Of a stretch of DNA of 52,333 bases, positions 17,275-26,000 are shown one piece after another (the stretch's first letter is position 1; every line of letters starts with the position of its first letter). The notes under the pieces were generated by a model that saw only the letters and a list, made by a program, of their open reading frames with translations, was not told where the DNA came from and searched no databases. Source of the stretch: an uncultured Roseburia sp. (GTDB lineage: Bacteria; Bacillota; Clostridia; Lachnospirales; Lachnospiraceae); contig CAMUGE010000020.1 in the NCBI GenBank assembly GCA_947088345.1, forward strand, positions 1 through 52,333, in the 5' to 3' direction. The translations under genes were made by a program, and so were the position numbers.

Positions 17275-18024
17275 ATGAGAAGAAAAATGAACGGATTTGC
17301 AGCGGGATTAATGGCAATGAGTTTGGCAGCGGCAGCGCCTCTTACGGCGTCGGCGGGAGCGGTTTCTGAGACGCAGACGACAGCGATCACGGCGGAGACA
17401 AGAGCAAAGAAGCCGGATGCAGGCAAGCAGGATAAGACAGACACAACAAAGCCAAATAAAGCGCAGAGCCAGAAAGCAGGCAAAGTAACCTGTACGGCGG
17501 CAGGTAAGGTAAACGTTTCATTCAAGAACAAGGTGGTATACACAGACAATGTAAGAGCAGTCATTACAGACGCGCAGGGAAATGAGATTGCATGCAAGAT
17601 TTCCAAGAAGAACAAAAATTTGCTGACAGTATCCGTGTCCGGACTGGTAGCGGGCCAGACGTATACGATTACGATCGACGGTATTGTGGGAAAAGATACT
17701 GCGGAAGCTGTAACGATTACACAGAGTTTTGTGGCAAAGGGAATGAAAACAAGCTGCAAAACATCCAAACCGGTCGTTTCAAACAACAAATTTGTGACAA
17801 TTAAAATGAACGGTTCTGCATACTACAAGGATGCGGCGGTTGTCGTTACGGATTCCGACGGCAACACCTGCGATGCAAAGATTGTGAAGAAAGCAAAAGG
17901 AAACATCAAGATTCAGATTACAGGGATGCAGAAAGGGAAAACGTACACGATTACAATCAATGGAGTGAAAACGAAAAAAGAGAAGAATTTTGGTTCCATT
18001 ACAAAGACTGTTACGGTAAAATAG
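17275..18024 (+). CDS. Secreted protein with two Ig-like beta repeats
   Basis: A 249-residue exported protein of unknown function. Residues 1-~27 form a signal peptide ending in a TASA-type cleavage site. A Lys/Asp/Thr-rich linker follows (to ~68), then two tandem beta-rich repeats of ~85 residues. Each repeat ends with the same signature (GQTYTITIDG and GKTYTITING) and contains AVITDAQGNEIACKI or AVVVTDSDGNTCDAKI, with two Cys per repeat. No sortase motif or C-terminal membrane segment is present, so it is released or bound non-covalently. The ATG at 17263 lies inside the ribosome binding site ATGGAGG, so the start is taken at 17275. The gene is preceded by leader copy A and followed 48 nt later by the sigma factor gene, so the three may form one unit. 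Confidence 0.75.
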   Translation: MRRKMNGFAAGLMAMSLAAAAPLTASAGAVSETQTTAITAETRAKKPDAGKQDKTDTTKPNKAQSQKAGKVTCTAAGKVNVSFKNKVVYTDNVRAVITDAQGNEIACKISKKNKNLLTVSVSGLVAGQTYTITIDGIVGKDTAEAVTITQSFVAKGMKTSCKTSKPVVSNNKFVTIKMNGSAYYKDAAVVVTDSDGNTCDAKIVKKAKGNIKIQITGMQKGKTYTITINGVKTKKEKNFGSITKTVTVK

Positions 18025-18072
18025 TTTAAGGCAGTCTTTCCGTATAACAAAAGTTGAAAGGGGTAAATCCGA

Positions 18073-18621
18073 ATGTGGGAAAGCGCTCCAAAACGAAAAG
18101 TCAAAATTGACGAGCAATTATTTGAACGTATTTGTCAGGGAGAAGCGGATGCATTCCGGGAACTGTATGAAATTACATACAGACCGCTCTATGCATTCCT
18201 GCTTTCCCATACCCAAAATTCGGAAGACGCACAGGATTTATTACAGGATACATATATACAGATTTATAAAAACAGCCATTTATATCAAAAACAGGGAAAT
18301 CCGATGGCATGGATCATGAAAATCGCAAAAAATCTATTCCTGATGAAATGCAGAAAAGACAGGGAATCGATGGTTAACTATGAAGATGTGGAAAATGAAC
18401 TGGGGTTTGCGGACATTTCAGATGCGGATAATCGCATGATACTTGAAGCTATGTTCCAAATACTTTCCGAAGAGGACAGGGATCTGATCATTCTGCATAA
18501 TGTAGGCGGGATGAAGCACAGGGAAATCGCAAAACTGTTAAATATGCCTCTTGGAACAGTGATCGCCCGATATAACAGAGGAATCCGGAAATTGCAGAAA
18601 GAATTTGGTGAAAAGCTATGA
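18073..18621 (+). CDS. ECF-type RNA polymerase sigma factor
   Basis: A 182-residue sigma-70 family protein with only regions 2 and 4. Region 2 reads DAFRELYEITYRPLYAFLL followed by SEDAQDLLQDTYIQIYKN, the -10 recognition helix and core-binding part. Region 4 is the helix-turn-helix GGMKHREIAKLLNMPLGTVIARYNRG, which contacts the -35 box. GAAAGGGG lies upstream of the ATG. Its stop overlaps the next start by 4 nt (ATGA), the usual arrangement for a sigma factor and its cognate anti-sigma factor. The target promoters are unknown; autoregulation and control of the upstream secreted protein are natural guesses. Confidence 0.93.
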   Translation: MWESAPKRKVKIDEQLFERICQGEADAFRELYEITYRPLYAFLLSHTQNSEDAQDLLQDTYIQIYKNSHLYQKQGNPMAWIMKIAKNLFLMKCRKDRESMVNYEDVENELGFADISDADNRMILEAMFQILSEEDRDLIILHNVGGMKHREIAKLLNMPLGTVIARYNRGIRKLQKEFGEKL

Positions 18622-20345
18622 AAAAAAGGGAATTAAAGAAAAGAATAGAGAAAGGCTTTAATGAGCTGGCGCCAGATGTATTTGATGCAGTAATGGAAAA
18701 AGCACAGGAGCAGAAACTGTTCGCGTCCATAACGAATGCTGAACAACAGTCGGTAGATTCAAGGTCAGAGAAAAAAATAATGAAACCGGAAAAAATGTTT
18801 GTGAAAAAATTTACCGGATACGCAGTTTCTGCCTGCGCAAGCCTTGCGTTAATCTTTTTGTGTATATATGCCGGCCTTGGAGTTAATCAAAACGCTGTAT
18901 ACATGACGTTGGATATCAATCCAAGCATTCAGATAAAAATGGATGAGTCTTTTCAGGTAAAGCAGTTGATAGGACTGAATCAGGATGGAAAAGATGTGGT
19001 CAGCGAATTAAGCTGGAAAAAAAGAGAACCGATTCAGCGGCTATTGGACGGATTGATTCAAAAGATAGCGGAAAAAGCGTATCTTACGGAAGACGGCAGT
19101 ATACTGGTGACGTTGTCTGCTTCGCGCGAAGAAGTCTGCGACGAACTGGAGAATGTCTTTACACAGCAGGTAGACGCAAAATTAAACGAACTTGAAATTT
19201 CCGGTATCATGATAGCATATCAGAAATCAGATGATCGGTCGGCGGGCCGCGGACAGCTGGAAGAAGAGCTGGTAAGAATGTGCGGCCTGTCGGAGGATAC
19301 GGTAAGTAAAATGACAGTAACCGAATTGATCCGTTATTGTCAGGAACACACCTCGCTCAATTTAAAAACGTCAAAAGTTTCCGCTTCTAAACATACGGAA
19401 TCTTTCGAGAAGGATAAACAGAAAGATATTTCTCTTCAGAAGGAGACGGATGATACAGGCCGTTTACCGGAGGAAGAAAATATAAAAGAAATACCCTACC
19501 CATACGAGCAGCAGGAGGTTTTGGATACGACGTCAGAAAGCCCGGCAGAGGACGAAACCGGGGGAGATGAATCGAAAGAGAAAGAGCCGGAGAAAACAAA
19601 AACTCCTAATGACCATGTGCTTCCTCCCAAAAATAATGGTCAGAAACCAACAGATAGTTCCCAAAACCAGACGGCAACAGAGAGTTTGCCAGCACAAAAT
19701 ACAGATGCTCCGGCACAAACAAACCCTCCTGCCCAGCCGCAAAATCCTGTGCAGTCGGAACAACCGCTTCCGCCTGCGCAGAATCCGGCTGAATCCACAG
19801 AAAATACGGGTTCAGACAGCGGAAATAAAGATAAAGACAAAAATAAGGACAAAGACAAGAATAAGGATAAAGAAAACAACAAGGATAAAGACAAAGAAAA
19901 CAATAAGGATAAAGACAAAGACAAAAATAAAGACAAAGAAAACAACAAAGATAAAGACAAGAATAAGGATAAAAATAATAAGGATAAAGACAAAGAAAAC
20001 AACAAAGATAAAAACGAAGACAAAGAAAACAACAAGGATAAAGACAAAGACAAAAATAAAGACAAAGATAAAAACGAAGACAAAGAAAACAACAAAGATA
20101 AAGATAAGAACAATAATAGCGATAAAGAGCAGGATAGCAATAACGATGAGAATCCGAACCAAAATACGCAGGATTCTTCAGATAAGGTTTCCGGCGCGGA
20201 TCATGCACAGAATAATGTTCCTGATAAAGACAGCAACAGGAATCAGATTCCCGGTAAAGGAAACGGTCAGGCACAGCAATCTGCAAAAGCCTGCAGTGAA
20301 AATCGGCTTTCTGCCCGGGCCGACAGCGGGAGTGACTGTCACTGA
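18618..20345 (+). CDS. RsgI-like membrane anti-sigma factor with Lys/Asp/Asn-rich tail
   Basis: A 575-residue single-pass protein. Residues 1-60 form a charged cytoplasmic part expected to bind the sigma factor. A membrane helix lies at 67-88. The outer segment begins YMTLDINPSIQIKMDESF and runs to ~200, matching the conserved middle domain of RsgI-type anti-sigma factors, which in Clostridium thermocellum sense extracellular polysaccharide. Then follows a Pro/Gln/Thr-rich stretch and a ~100-residue low-complexity run built of KDKN, KDKD and ENNKDK units (about 403-504). No carbohydrate-binding module is recognisable at the C-terminus, so the sensed signal is unclear. RsgI proteins usually pair with SigI; here the partner is an ECF-type factor, overlapping by 4 nt. 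Confidence 0.83.
   Translation: MKKRELKKRIEKGFNELAPDVFDAVMEKAQEQKLFASITNAEQQSVDSRSEKKIMKPEKMFVKKFTGYAVSACASLALIFLCIYAGLGVNQNAVYMTLDINPSIQIKMDESFQVKQLIGLNQDGKDVVSELSWKKREPIQRLLDGLIQKIAEKAYLTEDGSILVTLSASREEVCDELENVFTQQVDAKLNELEISGIMIAYQKSDDRSAGRGQLEEELVRMCGLSEDTVSKMTVTELIRYCQEHTSLNLKTSKVSASKHTESFEKDKQKDISLQKETDDTGRLPEEENIKEIPYPYEQQEVLDTTSESPAEDETGGDESKEKEPEKTKTPNDHVLPPKNNGQKPTDSSQNQTATESLPAQNTDAPAQTNPPAQPQNPVQSEQPLPPAQNPAESTENTGSDSGNKDKDKNKDKDKNKDKENNKDKDKENNKDKDKDKNKDKENNKDKDKNKDKNNKDKDKENNKDKNEDKENNKDKDKDKNKDKDKNEDKENNKDKDKNNNSDKEQDSNNDENPNQNTQDSSDKVSGADHAQNNVPDKDSNRNQIPGKGNGQAQQSAKACSENRLSARADSGSDCH
19825..20128 (+). repeat. Low-complexity GATAAAGACAAA-type repeat inside the anti-sigma gene
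   Basis: Imperfect tandem units of 6-18 nt (aaagacaaa, aataaagac, gaaaacaac) encode alternating Lys, Asp, Asn and Glu. All six frames stay open or nearly so, which creates spurious antisense frames. Slippage between strains would be expected. Confidence 0.85.
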
Positions 20346-20359
20346 TTCAAAAGTCAGGC

Positions 20360-20389
20360 TTCACTTTACGTGCTGTTTTGTGTTATAAT
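20360..20389 (+). promoter_or_regulatory. Promoter of the DUF4253 gene
   Basis: TTCACT (20360-20365), 18 nt, TATAAT (20384-20389), placed 45 nt before the start codon and just downstream of the anti-sigma gene. A 13-nt palindrome AGTGAC-T-GTCACT (20331-20343) sits immediately upstream. Confidence 0.55.
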
Positions 20390-20433
20390 ACCCGTATAGC
20401 AGTAACCGTACAAATTGGGAAAGGGTGATGGAA

Positions 20434-21156
20434 ATGGACGAGACGACAAAGCAGATTGCAGAAAAATTTCAGTGCAGATACAGGGTATTTGAGCGGGGAA
20501 CCGATCCAAAACAGGTTGAGGAGGCATATAGGGAAGCATATGCAGCGGGACAGAAAGAAGGATTCTTCCCGGCGATTGTCTCGCTGGATGAATATGTGGT
20601 GGAATGGCTGAATGAAGTGGCTGCGAGCGAATATGACAGAGATCAGATTATTGCAAACTGCGGCAATAACGGCAAAGAGATTTTAGAAGAACGTTTTGCA
20701 GAGTATACGGAGGATTTTGACGAAGAGGCGCTTGCGGAGTTTATCGGAAATGAGACAAAAGGAGACACGCTGGATCAGTTTATTGGATATATGTCTTTTA
20801 ACGACGGAATGCTGGAAGCAGACACGCTGCTGCTGTTTATTCCGGTCAAAAACCCATGGGAAATTGTCGCATACGTGCCGCTGGGAGGATGGAATGAATG
20901 CCCTGCAGCGGACGATATGATCGCGATCTGCAAATACTGGTATGACAAATATAAAGCCGTTCCTGCGTCATTTACGCATGATGTCATGGAGTTCTACGCA
21001 CCATGCGGTATTAACGGTGTTGACAGTCTCGAGGCTGCAAAGGAACATTATGCATTTTGTATGGACCGGGTTGATCAGGGGACAAGGACATACAAACTTT
21101 CTGAACTGGCAATGGGACTTGTGGAGTCGGACGTTTGGTATTTCTGGTGGGATTGA
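20434..21156 (+). CDS. DUF4253 domain protein
   Basis: A 240-residue soluble acidic protein. The C-terminal ~100 residues (ICKYWYDKYKAVPASFTHDVMEFYAP to the very end, AKEHYAFCMDRVDQG) match the DUF4253 pattern: Trp/Tyr-rich, with a conserved HDV-type motif and AFC near the end. Members occur singly in many bacteria, sometimes linked to toxin immunity, but no function is established. There is no signal peptide or membrane segment. The frame opens at 20425 with GTG and 20428 with ATG, but AAAGGG (20420-20425) is best spaced for the ATG at 20434. No toxin gene is adjacent. Confidence 0.75.
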   Translation: MDETTKQIAEKFQCRYRVFERGTDPKQVEEAYREAYAAGQKEGFFPAIVSLDEYVVEWLNEVAASEYDRDQIIANCGNNGKEILEERFAEYTEDFDEEALAEFIGNETKGDTLDQFIGYMSFNDGMLEADTLLLFIPVKNPWEIVAYVPLGGWNECPAADDMIAICKYWYDKYKAVPASFTHDVMEFYAPCGINGVDSLEAAKEHYAFCMDRVDQGTRTYKLSELAMGLVESDVWYFWWD

Positions 21157-21178
21157 CGCAGGCAGACGCCTGCCTGCG
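21157..21178 (+). other. Hairpin directly after the DUF4253 stop codon
   Basis: CGCAGGCAG-ACGC-CTGCCTGCG is a perfect 9-bp GC-rich stem that begins one base after the stop codon. There is no T-run, so it is more likely an mRNA stabiliser or attenuating hairpin between this gene and the regulator at 21224 than a full terminator. Confidence 0.6.
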
Positions 21179-21223
21179 GCCATGAACCGGATTAAGGAAA
21201 AATTTGGGTTAGGGGAATAAAAA

Positions 21224-21949
21224 ATGCGTATCGGAGTATGTGACGACCTGCAGGAGGCAAGGGAGCTGATTGCAGAAAAAATAAAACAGCTGTGTCCAAC
21301 GGAAACAGTTACCTGTTATAGTTCCGGAACGGCGCTTTTGGACGAGGCGACGCTGCCCGATGTTTTGTTCCTTGATATCCGGATGCCAAAGCCGGACGGA
21401 ATGGCTACAGCAAAACAGCTGCGTGAGAGAGACCGAAATCTTATTCTTATCTTTGTAACTGCTTTTCCGGAATATGTGTTTGAAGCGTTTGATGTCGGCG
21501 CTTTTCACTATCTTGTCAAACCGTTTTCAGAGGATAAATTTGCAGAGGTGCTTTCCAGTGCGCGCAGACAGTACCGTGAGAAAGCTGCTTGTGCCGTTTT
21601 TCTTAAAGAGCCGCTCTCTATTGGTACGCACGGGCAGCATATTACAGTGAACCCGGATGATATTGTTTATGCCGAGGTGTTTAACCGGAAAATAACAATT
21701 CATACAATGGATTCCGATATCGAGTACTACGGTAAAATGAAAGAACTGGCAGCGCGCGTGGGGGACGGATTCTTCCGCCCGCACAGAGCATATCTGATTA
21801 ATTTTGCCTATGTCAGGAAATACGATAGCACAACAATTAGTCTGCAGCGCGGGGAGGCCTTGATTGCACAACAAAACTATGCGGAATTTGTCAAATCTTA
21901 TCTGAAATATAACCAGCGCAGACGGCCTCGCATGTCACGTTCTGATTAA
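21224..21949 (+). CDS. LytTR-type response regulator
   Basis: A 241-residue regulator of the AgrA/LytR group. The N-terminal receiver domain has CDD at the acidic pocket, the phospho-acceptor VLFLDIRMPKPDG and YLVKPF. The C-terminal LytTR DNA-binding domain runs from ~130 (HGQHITVNPDDIVYAEV, FFRPHRAYLINFAYV). No histidine kinase gene lies beside it, so its kinase is encoded elsewhere. AGGGGAATAAAAA precedes the ATG. Its end overlaps the convergent AraC-family gene by 4 nt. It may be co-transcribed with the DUF4253 gene upstream. Confidence 0.9.
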   Translation: MRIGVCDDLQEARELIAEKIKQLCPTETVTCYSSGTALLDEATLPDVLFLDIRMPKPDGMATAKQLRERDRNLILIFVTAFPEYVFEAFDVGAFHYLVKPFSEDKFAEVLSSARRQYREKAACAVFLKEPLSIGTHGQHITVNPDDIVYAEVFNRKITIHTMDSDIEYYGKMKELAARVGDGFFRPHRAYLINFAYVRKYDSTTISLQRGEALIAQQNYAEFVKSYLKYNQRRRPRMSRSD

Positions 21950-22764
21950 TTCATTTTGTTCGGTGAGTCTCCGATTTGATTTACATATGTCTTGTAAAAA
22001 TTTGCATAACTGTTGAAGCCGGCATTCAGGCTGGCCTGCGTTAAAGTCTGACCATTTCGGTGCAGTTCCTGTACCATTAAAATTCTTTTATAGTTGATAT
22101 AATTGCTGATCGTGTAGCCTGTATTGGCTTTGAAAATCCTGCACATTGCATTTTTTGAAAGAAAAAATTTTTTTGCCAGCATGTCCAGACTTAGCTTTTC
22201 AGACAGATGGCTGTTAATAAATAAAATAATATTGCGTACTCTCTCATCTTTTAACACAGCAATTTTTTGTTCCCGAGCCTGTTTGTGTTCATTGAACAGA
22301 TACAGTAATTCATATACGATATGTTTTGCTACATCGTAGGCCTGCTTTTCGCTGTACCAGTACAAACGGTGCATGCAGTCTCTTAAAGTATGCCCGGCGA
22401 TGCTTTTTGAAATACAGTTTCCGGCGCCAAGCGGCCTGTTTTCAAAGACATCGCGAAACGGTTCGCATAGATTATTTTTAAAATAACTGGACTTGATAAA
22501 AAGAACCAGCCTTTCATAAGTTTTTTCAGTTAAACACATCATTGTGTGCATTTCAAACGGACGCGTGAACACAATATCATGAACCTGAAGCTGATAGATG
22601 TTTCCCTCCACGCTAAATTCGCAATCTCCATTGAGAAACAAAATAATTTCATACAAATCATCGTGATTATGAAGCGGCGAGATGATTCGATTTGGGGGAT
22701 CGTCAATGTCATGTACAATTCCAAAATCCTGATCCGAAAAAATCTCGACTGTTTTTCTTCCCAT
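21946..22764 (-). CDS. AraC-family transcriptional regulator
   Basis: A 272-residue regulator. An N-terminal cupin-type ligand domain (SPLHNHDDLYEIILFLNGDCEFSVE, residues ~25-100) resembles sugar-sensing AraC proteins. The C-terminal double helix-turn-helix (DMLAKKFFLSKNAMCRIFKANTG... SLNAGFNSYANFYKTYV, ~190-270) is typical. GGAGGT precedes the ATG at normal spacing. It is divergent from the giant xylan-degrading gene across a 320-nt intergenic region, an arrangement that often marks a local activator, so it probably responds to xylan- or glucuronic-acid-derived sugars. That link is inferred from position only. Confidence 0.9.
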   Translation of the reverse strand: MGRKTVEIFSDQDFGIVHDIDDPPNRIISPLHNHDDLYEIILFLNGDCEFSVEGNIYQLQVHDIVFTRPFEMHTMMCLTEKTYERLVLFIKSSYFKNNLCEPFRDVFENRPLGAGNCISKSIAGHTLRDCMHRLYWYSEKQAYDVAKHIVYELLYLFNEHKQAREQKIAVLKDERVRNIILFINSHLSEKLSLDMLAKKFFLSKNAMCRIFKANTGYTISNYINYKRILMVQELHRNGQTLTQASLNAGFNSYANFYKTYVNQIGDSPNKMN

Positions 22765-23085
22765 TTTTTACCTCCGTTACTTTTCGAAAACGCGCGTCTT
22801 CTGTAGAAATATTTTCATGTATAGTTTGATCTATTTTATCATGTAATGTTAAGATTTGCAATGTTTTAGGTGATATGATAAAGGAATATTTACTATTTTC
22901 ATGATATTCTTAATTTAGATACAGCGCTCTGATCAGAACATTTCAATTGCGGATGCGGCATTGTGGACGGCAGAAATTAATCTGCCGAATATAAAAACGG
23001 GGAGGTGAAAACGAGGCTGTTGTTGACGATAGAATGATTTTGGGCGTTTGAAAAAGCGAAATGAATTACGGGAAAGGAGATTGGT
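22765..23085. promoter_or_regulatory. Divergent control region between the AraC regulator and the GH115 gene
   Basis: About 320 nt without a gene. It is AT-rich in the left half. A 7-bp hairpin CGGCAGA-AATTAA-TCTGCCG lies at 22968-22987 in the presumed leader of the GH115 gene, and GGAAAGGAG (to 23080) is the ribosome binding site. I could not pick a convincing -35/-10 pair for either direction. Confidence 0.5.
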
Positions 23086-26000
23086 ATGGGGAAGCAGGGC
23101 AGAAAAGCAGGGAGACGGGCGTTGGCGATAGGGCTGGCCATAGCGCTTGCAGTTTCATCGGGATTCTCTGCGGCAGAGGTAAAAGCGGCGGAGAAAGCGC
23201 CTGCAAAAATTTCTTTAAATGTGACGAAAAAGACGATTGAGGCAGGAAAAAAATTTACGGTAAAAGCGGCATCCGTAACTCCGAAAACAGCTTCGAAAAA
23301 GGTTGTATTTAAGACAAGCAACCGCAAGGTTGCCACGGTTACAGACAAAGGCGTGGTAACGGGAGTGAAAGCCGGAACGGTAAATATTACGGTGACATCT
23401 GCCGTCAATAAATCGGTAAAAGCAGTATGCAAGGTGAAAGTAACATCGCCAAAGGCGACGAAAATCACTGTAAATGATGCCGTAAAAAAGACGCTGGCAG
23501 TTGATGTAAAGAAAACGATACAGGTGAAGCCGACCGTACTTCCGAAAGGCGCAAAAGTGACGGGATATACATATACGGTCAAAAATAAGAAAATTGCCAC
23601 TGTCACAAAGAACGGAAAGCTGAAAGGGAAAAAAGCAGGCAGGACAACACTGACCATTAAAAATAAAAAGACGGCAGGTACAAAAAATCTTTCCTTAAAA
23701 CTTAATGTGATTGTTCCGTCTGTGCCGGTGAAAGGGGTAACGCTGGACCAGACAAAGCTGAATCTTAAGGTAGGGGAAAGCGTATCTCTGAAAGAAAAAG
23801 TGACACCGGCAAATGCTACGACCAAACTGGCAGGCTGGTCTTCATCCAATGAGACTGTTGCAGCCGTAAGTGCGGACGGTAAAGTAAAAGCATCGTCTGA
23901 GGGTACCGCAGTGATTACGGTGAAAACATTAAATAATGCCAAAAAGGCTGCCTGTGTCGTGACAGTCACAAAAGACGATTCCGAGACACCGGGAGGAAGT
24001 GAGAATCCGGGAGGAAGCGAGACGCCGGGAGGAACGGAGACACCGGGAGGAAGTGAGACGCCGGGAGGAACGGAGACACCGGGAGGAAGTGAGACGCCGG
24101 GCGGAACGGAAAATCCGGGAGGAAGCGAGACGCCGGGAGGAAGCGAGACACCGGGAGGAAGTGAGAATCCGGGAGGAAGCGAGACGCCGGGAGGAACGGA
24201 GACACCGGGAGGAAGTGAGACGCCGGGAGGAACGGAGACACCGGGAGGAAGTGAGACGCCGGGCGGAACGGAAAATCCGGGAGGAAGCGAGACGCCGGGA
24301 GGAAGCGAGACACCGGGAGGAAGCGAGACACCGGGCGGAAGTGAAAACCCGGGCGGAAGCGAGAACCCGGGCGGAACGGAAAATCCGGGAGATACAGAGA
24401 ATCCGGGCGGAGACGAAGAAGATGGTGAAAACAAAACGGTATCCGGTTATGTTTCTGTTGTAAAAGGCGATATTACGCTGGCGGAATCGGGAAAAACGAC
24501 AACGATCTATGTGGACGCCGCCGATGATAAGAGCGTGATACGTGCCGCGGGCGATCTTGCGGAAGATATAGCAGCCGTTACAGGAATTACGCCTGAAATC
24601 AGCAGTGATGAGACTGTTTTAAGCAGCGGCGCCGTTACCGTGATTGCCGGTACAATCGGAAAGAGCAAAGCGTTGGATTCACTGATCGAGAACAAAAAAC
24701 TGGATGTAAGCGCCATTCAGAGTAAATGGGAGAGTTTTACCGTACAAAATGTGGACGGCACGCTTGTAATCGCAGGATCAGATAAGCGGGGGACTATTTT
24801 CGGTATTTATGATCTGTGTGAAAAGATCGGCGTTTCTCCATGGAAATGGTGGGCCGATGTAGATCCGGTTCATGCGGACGCGCTTTATATTAAATTGCCG
24901 CGCGGCGGCTATACGGAGGGAGAGCCATCCGTCAAATACCGCGGAATATTTATTAATGATGAATACAATTTAAGCCAGTGGTCAAAAGAGCTTGGCGGCG
25001 GAACGGCAATGACACATGAGACATACGAGAAAGTGTTTGAACTGCTGCTTAGGCAGAAAGCAAATTTCCTGTGGCCAGCCATGCATGCATACTCTCCGGC
25101 ATTCCATTCGGACGAGGAAAATGCAAAGCTTGCAGACGAGTACGGTATTGTTATGGGGTCTTCGCACTGTGAGCCGCTTTTGCGCAACAATCTTGGCGAA
25201 CTGGATGCATTTCAGGATAAGTGGGAAGCGGAAAATCCGGGTAAGACATTATATAAAGCGTTGAAAAACGAGTCCGGAAAAGCGGTGGCATATTATTGGA
25301 CTGATCATGACAACAATAACAATCCGGTTGACAACAGAGAATTTCTGGAAGCGTACTGGAGGGAAAGCGTTCAAAATTATGGTTCGTATGACAATATCTA
25401 TACGCTTGGCATGCGAGGCGTTCATGACGGATCATTTCAGACCAACATGGATTATGCGACAGCGCTGCAGGAGATTATTGATGTTCAGAGAAAGATTATT
25501 CAGGAAGAGATCTGTGATAAGACAGGACAAAAAATAGAAGATATCCCGCAGGTTTTTATTCCGTACAAAGACATTTTAAAATATTATAACGACGGGTCGA
25601 TTCGTATTCCGTCCGATGTCACAATTATGTGGCCGGATGATAACTTCGGATATGTGCGTCAGAATGCCGACGACACAGAGCGCGCAAATGCAGGGCGGAC
25701 AGGTATTTATTACCATGTTTCCTATTACGGCTATCCGACCAGCTACCTGTGGCTGACAACGACGCAGCCGGGACTGATCCGTGAGGAAATGGGCAAGTCG
25801 TATGATATGGGCGCAGATCGAATGTGGATCGTAAATGTCGGTGATATCAAACCTGCCGAAAACGATATCGAATACTTCTTAAAATTAGCTCACGATATCA
25901 ATATGAGAGACAAGGATATCCATGATGTATTCGCGGAGAAAGCACAGCGCGATTTTAACTTAGGCAAAGAGGATGCTGCGGAATATGCAAGGATTATGGA

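Noticed and set aside
19567-20388. Long alternative frames on both strands over the Lys/Asp/Asn repeat
   Set aside because: The short-period repeat keeps all frames open. The sense frame has an upstream ribosome binding site, membrane helix and RsgI domain; the others have none.
21182-21220. 12-codon frame between the DUF4253 and LytTR genes
   Set aside because: It has no ribosome binding site of its own and the coding evidence is too thin. It is probably chance.
23974-24420. Repeat array considered as CRISPR
   Set aside because: Units are contiguous 18-mers in frame inside a coding sequence, with no spacers.
22977-24434. 485-codon antisense frame rich in Pro/Gly/Val/Ser
   Set aside because: It mirrors the 18-nt repeat array and Ig-like region of the GH115 gene on the other strand. 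It has no ribosome binding site, and its composition simply follows the repeat.
23999-24463. Arg/Glu-rich 154-codon frame on the + strand
   Set aside because: It is the shifted frame of the same repeat array.
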